DNA of 64,000 bases from an uncultured Blautia sp. Its GTDB lineage: Bacteria; Bacillota; Clostridia; Lachnospirales; Lachnospiraceae. Of the stretch, positions 16,604 through 24,237 are shown in pieces. The DNA lies in assembly GCA_934394545.1 (NCBI GenBank), contig CAKRRG010000006.1:1-64000 (forward strand), given 5' to 3'. The translations under genes were made by a program, and so were the position numbers. The notes under the pieces were generated by a model. The model saw nothing but the letters and a program-made list of their open reading frames with translations. It did no database searches and was not told the DNA's origin. Each line of letters opens with the position of its first letter. Positions within the stretch are counted from its first letter, which is position 1.

Positions 16604-17977
16604 TCATGATAATGTATTCTTTTCGTACCATTTATCAATATTTCTACAAACTCTATCAACATCTCCATCTTCTATCTCTGCATTAATATCATGTAACAGC
16701 AGTATTCTGAATAAAAATTTAAGTTTACGAACTGCTAGATCTATTTCAGCCCCTGAAAAATGTTGTGGAGTTTTACTCGCAAACATATGAGATAACCAGT
16801 TTCGATGCGTACGTGCCTTGTTTATAAATATTTCATATAAACTATTATTTTTTTCATCTGTATGCTCTTTTTCATATTTAAAAATACGACTTATATCTGT
16901 AGATAAGTTGATAGCATATTCTATTTTTCCCCTTAAATCCAACCTTGGTAAATTGCCTAACAATGCTTTTACTCTTCCAGATAACTCTTCCTTATTTATT
17001 CCATTATTACAACAAATTTCTTCAATCCTTGAATCATTTTCTACTGTCAAATAAAGAATATCTATAATATCTTTTGTTGCCTTTTTATCATATCTCTTCA
17101 ATTTTTTTTGATACACAATATCCATATATCCTTCCAAACACTGAATATATGTTGCAATCGGCACTTCATCGACATAATCTTTGGATTCTGAAATATAACA
17201 AAACATATTGAATGGTACCACTACTTTCGTTCGCCTTTCCAGCCATTTTTCATAAATGCTAGAGAAATCTGAATCTGCTTTAAGCGAAATAGAATATAAA
17301 AATCCCGTTTTTCTTACTGTTGCATTGATATAGCCTGAAATTTGCTTAATCCCCTCTATGCATTTATTATCATCAATCCAATATTTTTGTTCTGTTACAT
17401 CCGGATAATATCCCGATAATAAATATTGAATTTCTAAAAATCGAATAAGATAGATATCCATTTCTCGAATTGTAACTTGCTCTGTACATATTAATTTTAC
17501 CACAGGATGAACTTCATCATATTCATTTTTCAACATAACTGTCGCTATTAATTTATCTGGAATAAGTATATATTCATCCTTCCAGATTATTCGCCGATAT
17601 GGAATCTCCTTACTTAAACACAATGTATATTCAGCGGCAGTACACATTAATTTCAAATCTTTTTCTGTAAGAAGTCCATACACTATCCTGTTCCAGCTGA
17701 TTTTCATTTTGCGTACTGGTATTCCAGACAATTCAATGGCACAATCTACAAGTGTAAATGGAATATTATTTTTATCCACACCATACAAAGTTTTTGCCAA
17801 GATCAGTTCCTTTTTCAAAAAATAATCATAATAATACTGATTATTAGGATCTGGACATTCCAATATGAAACCATGGCGCTGATCTACCACATATGTAATA
17901 TTGTATTCTTTTACATTTTCTTTATCGACTGGTAGCTGAATTTTTGTACCTTCAATTTGAAAATTTTTATTATCCAT
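16604..17977 (-). CDS. HEPN-domain protein, ApeA-like (candidate anti-phage ribonuclease)
   Basis: The 457-residue protein ends in a helical domain with the HEPN ribonuclease motif R-N-x3-H: THRNWLSHMF, with R392 and H397 (numbered from ATG 17977). The larger N-terminal part (1-270) contains strand-rich segments such as YNITYVVDQRHGFILECPD and ISWNRIVYGLLTEKDLKL, and the overall two-part layout resembles ApeA, a HEPN protein of an abortive-infection-type defence in Proteobacteria. HEPN enzymes cut RNA when triggered. The start at 17977 is set by AAAGGA six bases before the ATG. The gene is convergent to the type III R-M system and next to an integrase. Assignment is by motif and layout; the N-terminal match is uncertain. 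Confidence 0.68.
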   Translation of the reverse strand: MDNKNFQIEGTKIQLPVDKENVKEYNITYVVDQRHGFILECPDPNNQYYYDYFLKKELILAKTLYGVDKNNIPFTLVDCAIELSGIPVRKMKISWNRIVYGLLTEKDLKLMCTAAEYTLCLSKEIPYRRIIWKDEYILIPDKLIATVMLKNEYDEVHPVVKLICTEQVTIREMDIYLIRFLEIQYLLSGYYPDVTEQKYWIDDNKCIEGIKQISGYINATVRKTGFLYSISLKADSDFSSIYEKWLERRTKVVVPFNMFCYISESKDYVDEVPIATYIQCLEGYMDIVYQKKLKRYDKKATKDIIDILYLTVENDSRIEEICCNNGINKEELSGRVKALLGNLPRLDLRGKIEYAINLSTDISRIFKYEKEHTDEKNNSLYEIFINKARTHRNWLSHMFASKTPQHFSGAEIDLAVRKLKFLFRILLLHDINAEIEDGDVDRVCRNIDKWYEKNTLS

Positions 17978-18023
17978 GCACATTCCTTTCTACAAATTTT
18001 GTACTTGCTCATCTCTTACCCTA

Positions 18024-18052
18024 ATTATAGCAAAAAATAAAGTGAAATTCAG
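18024..18052 (-). promoter_or_regulatory. Candidate promoter of the HEPN gene
   Basis: Minus strand: -10 TATAAT preceded by 17 bases and a weak -35 CTGAAT. The start codon is 46 bases downstream. Confidence 0.5.
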
Positions 18053-18078
18053 CTATAAAGCCTTTAATTCAAAGACAA

Positions 18079-18105
18079 GGAACACTCCAAACTCATGAGT
18101 GTTCC
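18079..18105. terminator. Hairpin upstream of the HEPN promoter
   Basis: Perfect 9-base arms GGAACACTC / GAGTGTTCC with a 9-base loop. The T-runs beside it are weak. It probably ends minus-strand transcription coming from the integrase side. Confidence 0.5.
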
Positions 18106-18141
18106 CTGCCTTATTTTGTATCGAAGCTCTTCGCTTATTTA

Positions 18142-18161
18142 GTGGGCCATCTGGTGGGCCA
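18142..18161. repeat. Direct repeat GTGGGCCA near the integrase
   Basis: Two copies of GTGGGCCA (18142-18149 and 18154-18161), 12 bases apart, beside a T-run. On the minus strand it reads as the end of a small open frame (…KKWPTRWPTK or KKMAHQMAH, depending on frame). It may be an integrase arm site or the relic of another integrase end. Confidence 0.45.
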
Positions 18162-18193
18162 TTTTTTTAGAAATTATATGAATCCATACAACC

Positions 18194-18238
18194 TTACATC
18201 TTAGGTGAAAATGTGCTAAATGCCCTAGCTATCGGCAT
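18194..18238 (-). CDS. Possible 14-residue peptide with a strong Shine-Dalgarno
   Basis: ATG 18238 is preceded by GGAGGTGG (18243-18250) at good spacing and encodes MPIARAFSTFSPKM before a stop. The reading frame is inside a small hairpin (AAATGCC / GGCATTT, 18217-18239). The signal is much better than chance would make it, but the peptide has no known relative. It may be a leader peptide or a remnant. Confidence 0.25.
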   Translation of the reverse strand: MPIARAFSTFSPKM

Positions 18239-18340
18239 TTAACCACCTCCGATATTTTACAGAAAAATACGTGAAATTGGCTCGTAGATTACGATACCTA
18301 ATTTCATTGCTTCTGCCTATCCTACACCAATTTATGAAAA

Positions 18341-18395
18341 TAAAAAGATCCAGAATTGTGAAATCCCAACCCGACTCACAATCCTGGATTTTTAA
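18341..18395. terminator. Long hairpin 3' of the integrase gene
   Basis: Imperfect 19-base arms (TCCAGAATTGTGA / TCACAATCCTGGA core) with a 14-base loop, A-run on the left, TTTTT on the right. It lies about 50 bases after the integrase stop and can end transcription in both directions. The rest of the 18,000-18,440 gap is covered by the entries above. Confidence 0.6.
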
Positions 18396-18442
18396 ATATG
18401 TATTGCCTAATTTCCATGTAACTTCCATAAGGCGCTTTATCC

Positions 18443-19777
18443 TCATTCAAATTTTTCTTTTAATTTGAGATACATTTTATACAATTCTTCTTCCTTGCTC
18501 TGATCATCGGAATCTTTTTTGTATTCCTCAAGAACGGCCTGGGATGGTGTCACAACACTACTAAGTGCTTCCTCTGTAGCATGTGTATACACATTCTCTA
18601 CACTGATTGCCTTATGCCCCATTTTTAATGCAGTATTCACCACATTTGCATTTTTTGCAGTATTCGCCATGGTATCTGCAGTGTGTCTAAGTGAATGAAG
18701 ACACAGCCCTTTCATCTGACCTCCTTTCGTCAGATGCACATCTCTGTCAATGTTAAGCTTGTCACATAATTCCTTAAAGCACACTTCCATAGAAGCATTT
18801 GAACGTCTCTTACCATTAGCAAATGTTGGATAGAGCAAGTCATCCGGATTGTTTTTACATTTAAGTCGAGTCTGCTCCATCATATACAATACACATTCCC
18901 GGCATAGATCCGACATCATTATGAACCTGGCTTCTCCATTCTTGGGAACTTTTGTGTAATATTCTATCCCTTTTTCCTTATCATTATCCTTAAAACGAAC
19001 AGATCGTGCCTCTACAATATGAATCTTGTTATTCTCTAGATCCACATTGTCATTTCTCAAAGCGGCAAATTCTCCGATTCTAAGCCCTGTTTCCAATAGA
19101 AATAATACAACAACCGGATACTGTCCCATATTATTTTTATAGGCATAATAAAATTTCTGAATGTCTTCTGGCGTGAATACTTCTTTACGATTTTTGATAT
19201 CATCTTCTCTTTTCTTGTCGTATTCATCAGAAATTTCCTTTTTTATTCTCACCTGGGCAGCATAATTCTCTTTAAGCAAGCTCCGATCAACCAGCCATTT
19301 ACAACAGCGTTTACATAGCTGCATCGGCAGAGAGCAGGTTTTCTTACTCTTTAATTCTAATATCGTGTCAAAATACCGTTCAAATTCCACAGCATTTAGC
19401 ATATGAAGCTGGTACTTGGATATTGGAAAATCAAAGAAATTCCGGTTCATGTTATTAATATATGTATGATAGCCGCTTCCAGTTATATTGGGCTTTACCT
19501 CCGTCTCAATATATTCAGACATATATTCGCCAAAGGTCTTGGCTTTATTAATCTTTGTATCTCTGCCTCTCTCAATTTCCTTCTCCCAGGCGACAAGATC
19601 CAGCTTTGCTTTTTCACGGGCTGCCTTTTCTGTTTCTCCCACTCGTTTAATTCTTTTGGGTTTCCCGGTCTTTGGATTAATGTATTTGCTTTGTACTACA
19701 CATTCATATTTCCCGCTTGGCAGTTTTCTTACATTGCCCTCACCATTTTCTTTTCTACCCTCATAGTTCTTCGCCAT
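18443..19777 (-). CDS. Tyrosine site-specific integrase
   Basis: The 444-residue protein has the usual three parts: an N-terminal arm-binding domain (ENGEGNVRKLPSGKYECVV, TGKPKRIKRVGETEKAAREK), a SAM-like core-binding domain (FGEYMSEYIETEVKPNITGS) and the catalytic domain with LLETGLRIGEFAALR (first Arg), LCLHSLRHTADTM (H-x-x-R) and MGHKAISVENVYTHATEE (His and the nucleophile Tyr). All catalytic residues are present. It resembles Tn916-type and ICE integrases of Clostridia. The gene lies 206 bases from tpiA, so one end of the element should be near there. Repeats suited to regulation lie just upstream. Confidence 0.93.
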   Translation of the reverse strand: MAKNYEGRKENGEGNVRKLPSGKYECVVQSKYINPKTGKPKRIKRVGETEKAAREKAKLDLVAWEKEIERGRDTKINKAKTFGEYMSEYIETEVKPNITGSGYHTYINNMNRNFFDFPISKYQLHMLNAVEFERYFDTILELKSKKTCSLPMQLCKRCCKWLVDRSLLKENYAAQVRIKKEISDEYDKKREDDIKNRKEVFTPEDIQKFYYAYKNNMGQYPVVVLFLLETGLRIGEFAALRNDNVDLENNKIHIVEARSVRFKDNDKEKGIEYYTKVPKNGEARFIMMSDLCRECVLYMMEQTRLKCKNNPDDLLYPTFANGKRRSNASMEVCFKELCDKLNIDRDVHLTKGGQMKGLCLHSLRHTADTMANTAKNANVVNTALKMGHKAISVENVYTHATEEALSSVVTPSQAVLEEYKKDSDDQSKEEELYKMYLKLKEKFE

Positions 19778-19800
19778 TTACTTCCTCCCCTGTAGCAATT

Positions 19801-19856
19801 ATCACTTTTTTGAATGACAGTGATTTTTCCTTCCAAAAGTGATACCAAAAGGTGAT
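19801..19856. repeat. Repeated ATCACTTTT / AAAAGTGAT motifs upstream of the integrase
   Basis: ATCACTTTT (19801-19809), its inverse AAAAGTGAT (19835-19843) and a variant AAAAGGTGAT (19847-19856) lie 24-80 bases before the integrase start. They may be integrase or excisionase arm sites or an operator. Confidence 0.5.
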
Positions 19857-19871
19857 AGTAGGTAAATTATA

Positions 19872-19935
19872 AAACGCCCCTACCCACAATTCAATTAGTA
19901 ATATTTACCAATCATCCTTGTGTTTAGGGGCGTTT
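19872..19935 (-). terminator. Hairpin downstream of tpiA
   Basis: Perfect 11-base arms (AAACGCCCCTA / TAGGGGCGTTT) with a 42-base loop, followed by TTATAAT on the minus strand. It lies 49 bases after the tpiA stop. It probably ends the gap-pgk-tpiA transcript; it is also near the expected end of the integrative element. Confidence 0.5.
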
Positions 19936-19983
19936 AATTACTTCTCGCTTGGACACATTAGCTAAAAAATAGCTATTATTTTA

Positions 19984-20736
19984 TTATTTGTTATAGTTTA
20001 CGATATCGCCGAACTCTGGTTTCAGGGATGCGCCGCCTACAAGACCGCCGTCGATGTCTGCCTGAGCAAATAACTCCGGAGCTGTCTTAGCGTTTACAGA
20101 TCCGCCGTACTGGATGCGGATTGCTGCTGCAGTTGCCTCATCATAAATTTCAGCGATGCAAGCACGGATTCCTGCGCAAACTTCCTGAGCCTGCTCAGTT
20201 GTAGCTGTTTTACCGGTTCCGATAGCCCAGATCGGCTCGTAAGCGATAACGGCTGTTTTAGCCTGATCAGCTGTAACGTTCTGGAAACCAACTTTAACCT
20301 GCTGACGGATGAAGTCCATAGTTACGCCCTGCTCTCTCTGATCAAGAGTCTCTCCACAGCACATAATTGGAGTGATTCCGTGCTCAAATGCTTTGAGCAT
20401 TTTCTTGTTTACAGTTTCGCTTGTCTCAGCAAAGTACTCTCTTCTCTCAGAGTGTCCCAGAACTACGTATTTAACACCAGCGTCTGTAAGCATGTTCGGG
20501 GAAATCTCGCCTGTGAAAGCACCTTTCTCCTCGAAGTACATGTTCTCAGCACCAACCTGGATGTTGGAGCCTTTTGCAGCCTCAACTACAGGAAGAATAT
20601 CGATAGCCGGTACGCAGAATACTACGTCAACGTCATCGTTTGCTACTAATGGTTTTAAAGTTTCTACTAATTTAACTGCCTCACTTGGAGTCATGTTCAT
20701 TTTCCAGTTTCCGGCAATAATTTTCTTTCTAGACAT
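19984..20736 (-). CDS. tpiA: Triosephosphate isomerase
   Basis: The 250-residue enzyme interconverts dihydroxyacetone phosphate and glyceraldehyde 3-phosphate in glycolysis. The catalytic set is complete: N10 and K12 in [10 protein letters not shown]95 in [12 protein letters not shown] and E167 in [12 protein letters not shown], followed by the phosphate-binding IQYGGSVN and GLVGGASL. The start at 20736 is chosen because AAGGAG precedes it; a longer frame to 20757 adds a leader without a signal. It is the last gene of gap-pgk-tpiA, 50 bases after pgk, and borders the mobile element. Confidence 0.97.
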   Translation of the reverse strand: MSRKKIIAGNWKMNMTPSEAVKLVETLKPLVANDDVDVVFCVPAIDILPVVEAAKGSNIQVGAENMYFEEKGAFTGEISPNMLTDAGVKYVVLGHSERREYFAETSETVNKKMLKAFEHGITPIMCCGETLDQREQGVTMDFIRQQVKVGFQNVTADQAKTAVIAYEPIWAIGTGKTATTEQAQEVCAGIRACIAEIYDEATAAAIRIQYGGSVNAKTAPELFAQADIDGGLVGGASLKPEFGDIVNYNK

Positions 20737-20786
20737 TATATATATCTCCTTTTGCACTCATTAAGTGCTTGTATTATTTGAATCAC

Positions 20787-21980
20787 CTATTTATCGTTAG
20801 CTGCTGCTACACCTGGTAACTCTTTTCCTTCCAGGAATTCAAGAGATGCACCGCCACCTGTGGAGATGTGTGTCATCTTGTCACCATAGCCAAGGATATT
20901 AACTGCTGCTGCGGAATCACCACCACCGATGATAGTTGTAGCATCTGTATCAGCAAGAGCCTTAGCAACAGCTTCAGTACCATGAGCAAAGTTTGGCATT
21001 TCGAAGCAGCCCATCGGTCCGTTCCAAACAACTGTCTTGGCATCTTTTACAGCGTCAGCGAAAAGTTTCTCTGTCTCTGGTCCGATGTCCATTCCTTCCC
21101 ATCCATCCGGAATCTCACCACGTTTTACAACCTGGATATTGCAATCATTGGAGAAGGAATCACCAATTCTGTTATCAACCGGAAGAAGAAGCTTAACGCC
21201 TTTTTCTTCTGCCTTCTTCATCATGTCTAATGCATACTGAAGATAATCATCCTCGCAAAGGGAAACACCAATGTGTCCGCCCATAGCCTTGGAGAATGTA
21301 TAGGACATTCCACCACCAATGATCAGAGTATCCACCTTGTCAAGAAGGTTGTTGATAACAGAGATCTTGCTGGAAACCTTAGCACCGCCAAGGATTGCTA
21401 CGAATGGTCTGTCAGGATTGTTTACAGCGTTTCCGAGGAAATCGATTTCTTTCTGCATCAGATATCCAACAACAGCTGTATCTACATATTTGGTAACACC
21501 AACGTTAGAGCAGTGTGCTCTGTGAGCGGTACCAAATGCATCGTTTACAAATACATCGCAAAGAGAAGCAAGTTCCTTGCTGAATTCATCACCGTTCTTA
21601 GTCTCTTCTGCACGATAACGGGTATTCTCAAGAAGAATGATCTCGCCGTCTTTCATGTCAGCTACTGCTGCTTTTACAGTATCATCTACAACAACCGGGC
21701 TAGGAACGAATTTTACTTCCTGTCCGAGAAGTTCTGTGAGACGTTTAGCAACAGGTGCAAGAGAAAGCTCCGGTTTCGGCTCTCCTTTCGGTTTTCCAAG
21801 GTGAGAGCAAAGGATAATCTTTCCACCATCTGCAACAAGCTTCTTGATTGTAGGAAGAGCTGCTACCAGACGGTTCTCATCTGTAATCTTGCCGTCCTGC
21901 AGAGGTACATTGAAGTCACATCTTACGAGGACTCTTTTGCCTTTTACGTTGATGTCATCAACAGATTTCTTATTCAGCAT
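20787..21980 (-). CDS. pgk: Phosphoglycerate kinase
   Basis: The 397-residue protein has [17 protein letters not shown] at the start, [11 protein letters not shown], the substrate-binding [42 protein letters not shown] and the ATP-loop [15 protein letters not shown]. It makes ATP from 1,3-bisphosphoglycerate in glycolysis. Length and motifs are normal for bacterial Pgk. It is separated from gap by a perfect hairpin with a T-run (22024-22054), so much of the transcription from the gap promoter may stop before pgk. Confidence 0.97.
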   Translation of the reverse strand: MLNKKSVDDINVKGKRVLVRCDFNVPLQDGKITDENRLVAALPTIKKLVADGGKIILCSHLGKPKGEPKPELSLAPVAKRLTELLGQEVKFVPSPVVVDDTVKAAVADMKDGEIILLENTRYRAEETKNGDEFSKELASLCDVFVNDAFGTAHRAHCSNVGVTKYVDTAVVGYLMQKEIDFLGNAVNNPDRPFVAILGGAKVSSKISVINNLLDKVDTLIIGGGMSYTFSKAMGGHIGVSLCEDDYLQYALDMMKKAEEKGVKLLLPVDNRIGDSFSNDCNIQVVKRGEIPDGWEGMDIGPETEKLFADAVKDAKTVVWNGPMGCFEMPNFAHGTEAVAKALADTDATTIIGGGDSAAAVNILGYGDKMTHISTGGGASLEFLEGKELPGVAAANDK

Positions 21981-22023
21981 CTTGTTATGCCTCCTTATAA
22001 AATTTAACTTTTTATACAGACAA

Positions 22024-22054
22024 AAGGGTCCGGTCCTATTCAGACCGGACCCTT
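22024..22054 (-). terminator. Terminator between gap and pgk
   Basis: Perfect 12-base arms AAGGGTCCGGTC / GACCGGACCCTT, 7-base loop, TTTTG after it on the minus strand. Such an internal terminator would make gap more strongly expressed than pgk and tpiA. Confidence 0.8.
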
Positions 22055-22123
22055 CTCTGAGTCTTATTCATATGCTGTCAAATTATAGCTTGTCAGCATC
22101 CGAAAACCCTACTCTGCTACTAA

Positions 22124-23143
22124 TTAAGCGTTAAGCAGTTTACCAAAGTGTTTGATTGTACGAACCATCTGGCTTGTGTAGGAGTTCTCATTGTCATACC
22201 AGGAAACAACCTGAACCTCTGTTGTGCCATTCTCAAGTGGAAGAACCATTGTCTGAGTAGCATCGAACAGAGAACCAAATCTCATACCAACGATATCGCT
22301 GGAAACGATCTCATCTTCGTTGTATCCGAAGGACTCGTTAGAAGCTGCTTTCATAGCTGCGTTGATCTGCTCTTTTGTTACATTTCCTTCAACAACTGCT
22401 GTAAGGATTGTAGTAGAACCTGTTGGGGTTGGAACACGCTGTGCGGAACCGATAAGTTTTCCGTTCAGTTCTGGGATAACAAGACCGATTGCTTTAGCAG
22501 CACCTGTGCTGTTCGGAACGATGTTAACTGCAGCTGCACGGGATCTTCTCAGATCGCCTTTTCTCTGCGGTCCGTCAAGTGTCATCTGATCGCCTGTGTA
22601 AGCGTGGATTGTGCACATGATACCGGATTTGATTGCAGCAAGGTCATTAAGTGCTTTAGCCATTGGAGCTAAGCAGTTTGTTGTACAGGAAGCTGCGGAA
22701 ATGATGTGATCCTCTTTTGTAAGAGTCTCATGGTTTACATTGTAAACGATTGTCTTAAGGTCGTTTCCAGCCGGAGCGGAAATGATAACGTGTTTAGCAC
22801 CTGCATCGATATGAGCCTGAGCTTTGTCTTTGGATGTATAGAATCCAGTACACTCAAGAACTACGTCTACACCGATCTCTCCCCATGGAAGCTCAGCAGC
22901 GTTAGCTTTTGCATAAATTTTGATTTCTTTTCCGTCAACTGTGATGGAATCCTCTCCAGCTACAACTGTATCTGCAAGAGCATATCTTCCCTGAGTTGAG
23001 TCATATTTTAATAAGTGAGCGAGCATTTTAGGAGATGTTAAGTCGTTGATAGCAACGATTTCAAATCCTTCTGCACCAAACATCTGACGGAATGCAAGAC
23101 GTCCAATACGTCCAAAACCATTAATTGCAACTTTTACTGCCAT
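22124..23143 (-). CDS. gap: Glyceraldehyde-3-phosphate dehydrogenase, type I
   Basis: The 339-residue enzyme has the NAD-binding start [17 protein letters not shown], the active-site [15 protein letters not shown] with nucleophile C153, and the base H180 in [13 protein letters not shown], then [18 protein letters not shown] and [13 protein letters not shown]. It oxidises glyceraldehyde 3-phosphate with phosphate and NAD. D33-type residue (INDL) suggests NAD rather than NADP use. It is the first gene of the glycolytic cluster, with a good sigma-A promoter 82 bases upstream and its own terminator. Confidence 0.97.
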   Translation of the reverse strand: MAVKVAINGFGRIGRLAFRQMFGAEGFEIVAINDLTSPKMLAHLLKYDSTQGRYALADTVVAGEDSITVDGKEIKIYAKANAAELPWGEIGVDVVLECTGFYTSKDKAQAHIDAGAKHVIISAPAGNDLKTIVYNVNHETLTKEDHIISAASCTTNCLAPMAKALNDLAAIKSGIMCTIHAYTGDQMTLDGPQRKGDLRRSRAAAVNIVPNSTGAAKAIGLVIPELNGKLIGSAQRVPTPTGSTTILTAVVEGNVTKEQINAAMKAASNESFGYNEDEIVSSDIVGMRFGSLFDATQTMVLPLENGTTEVQVVSWYDNENSYTSQMVRTIKHFGKLLNA

Positions 23144-23224
23144 GATAAATTCCTCCTATGAATTAAATGGTAAAAATTATGTGAGTGCTTCAATCTTTGT
23201 GAAAGAAACATCAACCTATAGCGT

Positions 23225-23253
23225 ATTGTACCTAATTCCGAACAAAAATTCAA
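23225..23253 (-). promoter_or_regulatory. Sigma-A promoter of gap
   Basis: Minus strand: -35 TTGAAT, 17-base spacer, -10 TACAAT. The leader to gap is about 75 bases. Confidence 0.75.
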
Positions 23254-23389
23254 GCCTATTTTCAAAAAAATAACAGGCAAATTGCCACAAATATCCTATG
23301 TTATGATATACTGCTCTTAAATCAGACAGCATAGTCCCTTTTATGACTCTTGACATATAACATCGGATTTCTTACACAAGGAGGATATC

Positions 23390-24223
23390 ATGAATTCACA
23401 GCTAAAATCTCCCGCAATATTATGGGATTGTCACATGCATTCTGCATTTTCCGCAGATTCCGGTACTCCAACTGAGGATATGATCTGCCAGTCTATGGCA
23501 CTGGGGCTTAAAGGAATCTGCCTTACTGAGCATCTGGATCCAGACTACGCCCCTACACCTGACCAGCTGGATTTTTCTCTTGATCTTCCATCCTATTACA
23601 AAAAGCTTATGGAATTGAAGGAGACTTACAAAGGGCAGATTCACATTCATTTCGGCATCGAAATCGGATTGCAGCCTCACCTTAAACAATATTTTCACAA
23701 TCTTTTAAAAGAATACCCATTTGACTTTGTGATTGGTTCTTCACACCTGGTCCACGGTGCAGATCCTTACTACCCCGAATTCTTCCAGGGCAGAGACGAG
23801 GAACAAGCCTATCTTGAATATTTTGAGTCCATTCTGGAAAATCTGAATGCATTTCACGAAATGGATACTTATGGGCATCTGGATTATATTGTCCGATATG
23901 GTCCGAATAAAAACCAGTTTTATTCTTATAAAAGATACCAGGATATTCTGGATGCGATTCTGAAAAAGCTGGTAGACACAAATGTAGGACTTGAAGTCAA
24001 CACTGGCGGCTACCACTACGGTCTGGGGGAACCAAACCCGTGTACTGCCATCATCTGCCGCTACAAGGAACTAGGCGGCGAAATCATCACCATCGGCGCC
24101 GATGCCCATGCACCGGATAAAATCGGCTACGATTTTGACAGGGCTGCTCAGGTTCTCACAGATTGTGGCTTTAAATACTATACTGTTTTTAATAAACGCA
24201 AACCTGAATTTATTAAATTCTAG
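23390..24223 (+). CDS. PHP-domain histidinol-phosphatase (HisJ/HisK family)
   Basis: The 277-residue protein has the PHP metal site at the start (LWDCHMHSAFSADSGTP), then GICLTEHLDPDYAP, HFGIEIGLQPHLKQ, VIGSSHLVHGADPY and, near the end, TIGADAHAPDKIGYDFDRA. These carry the conserved His and Asp metal ligands. Family members remove phosphate from L-histidinol phosphate in histidine synthesis, but no other his gene is near, so the substrate is not certain. AAGGAGG precedes the ATG. It converges with the P-type ATPase gene after 14 bases. Confidence 0.85.
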   Translation: MNSQLKSPAILWDCHMHSAFSADSGTPTEDMICQSMALGLKGICLTEHLDPDYAPTPDQLDFSLDLPSYYKKLMELKETYKGQIHIHFGIEIGLQPHLKQYFHNLLKEYPFDFVIGSSHLVHGADPYYPEFFQGRDEEQAYLEYFESILENLNAFHEMDTYGHLDYIVRYGPNKNQFYSYKRYQDILDAILKKLVDTNVGLEVNTGGYHYGLGEPNPCTAIICRYKELGGEIITIGADAHAPDKIGYDFDRAAQVLTDCGFKYYTVFNKRKPEFIKF

Positions 24224-24237
24224 AGCGTATTTTACTT

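Larger units (their letters stand above)
9491..19870. mobile_element. Integrative element carrying a type III R-M system and a HEPN gene
   Basis: Between the divergent XRE regulator and the tpiA side are: excisionase-like gene, tandem repeats, candidate rep gene, XRE, mod, res, HEPN gene and tyrosine integrase. The region is visibly richer in A+T than the core genes to the right. No conjugation genes are seen, so it would be a mobilisable or decayed element with defence cargo. I could not find the flanking direct repeats by eye, so both borders are approximate. The left border may lie further left, since 1.4-9.4 kb is also accessory. Confidence 0.55.
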
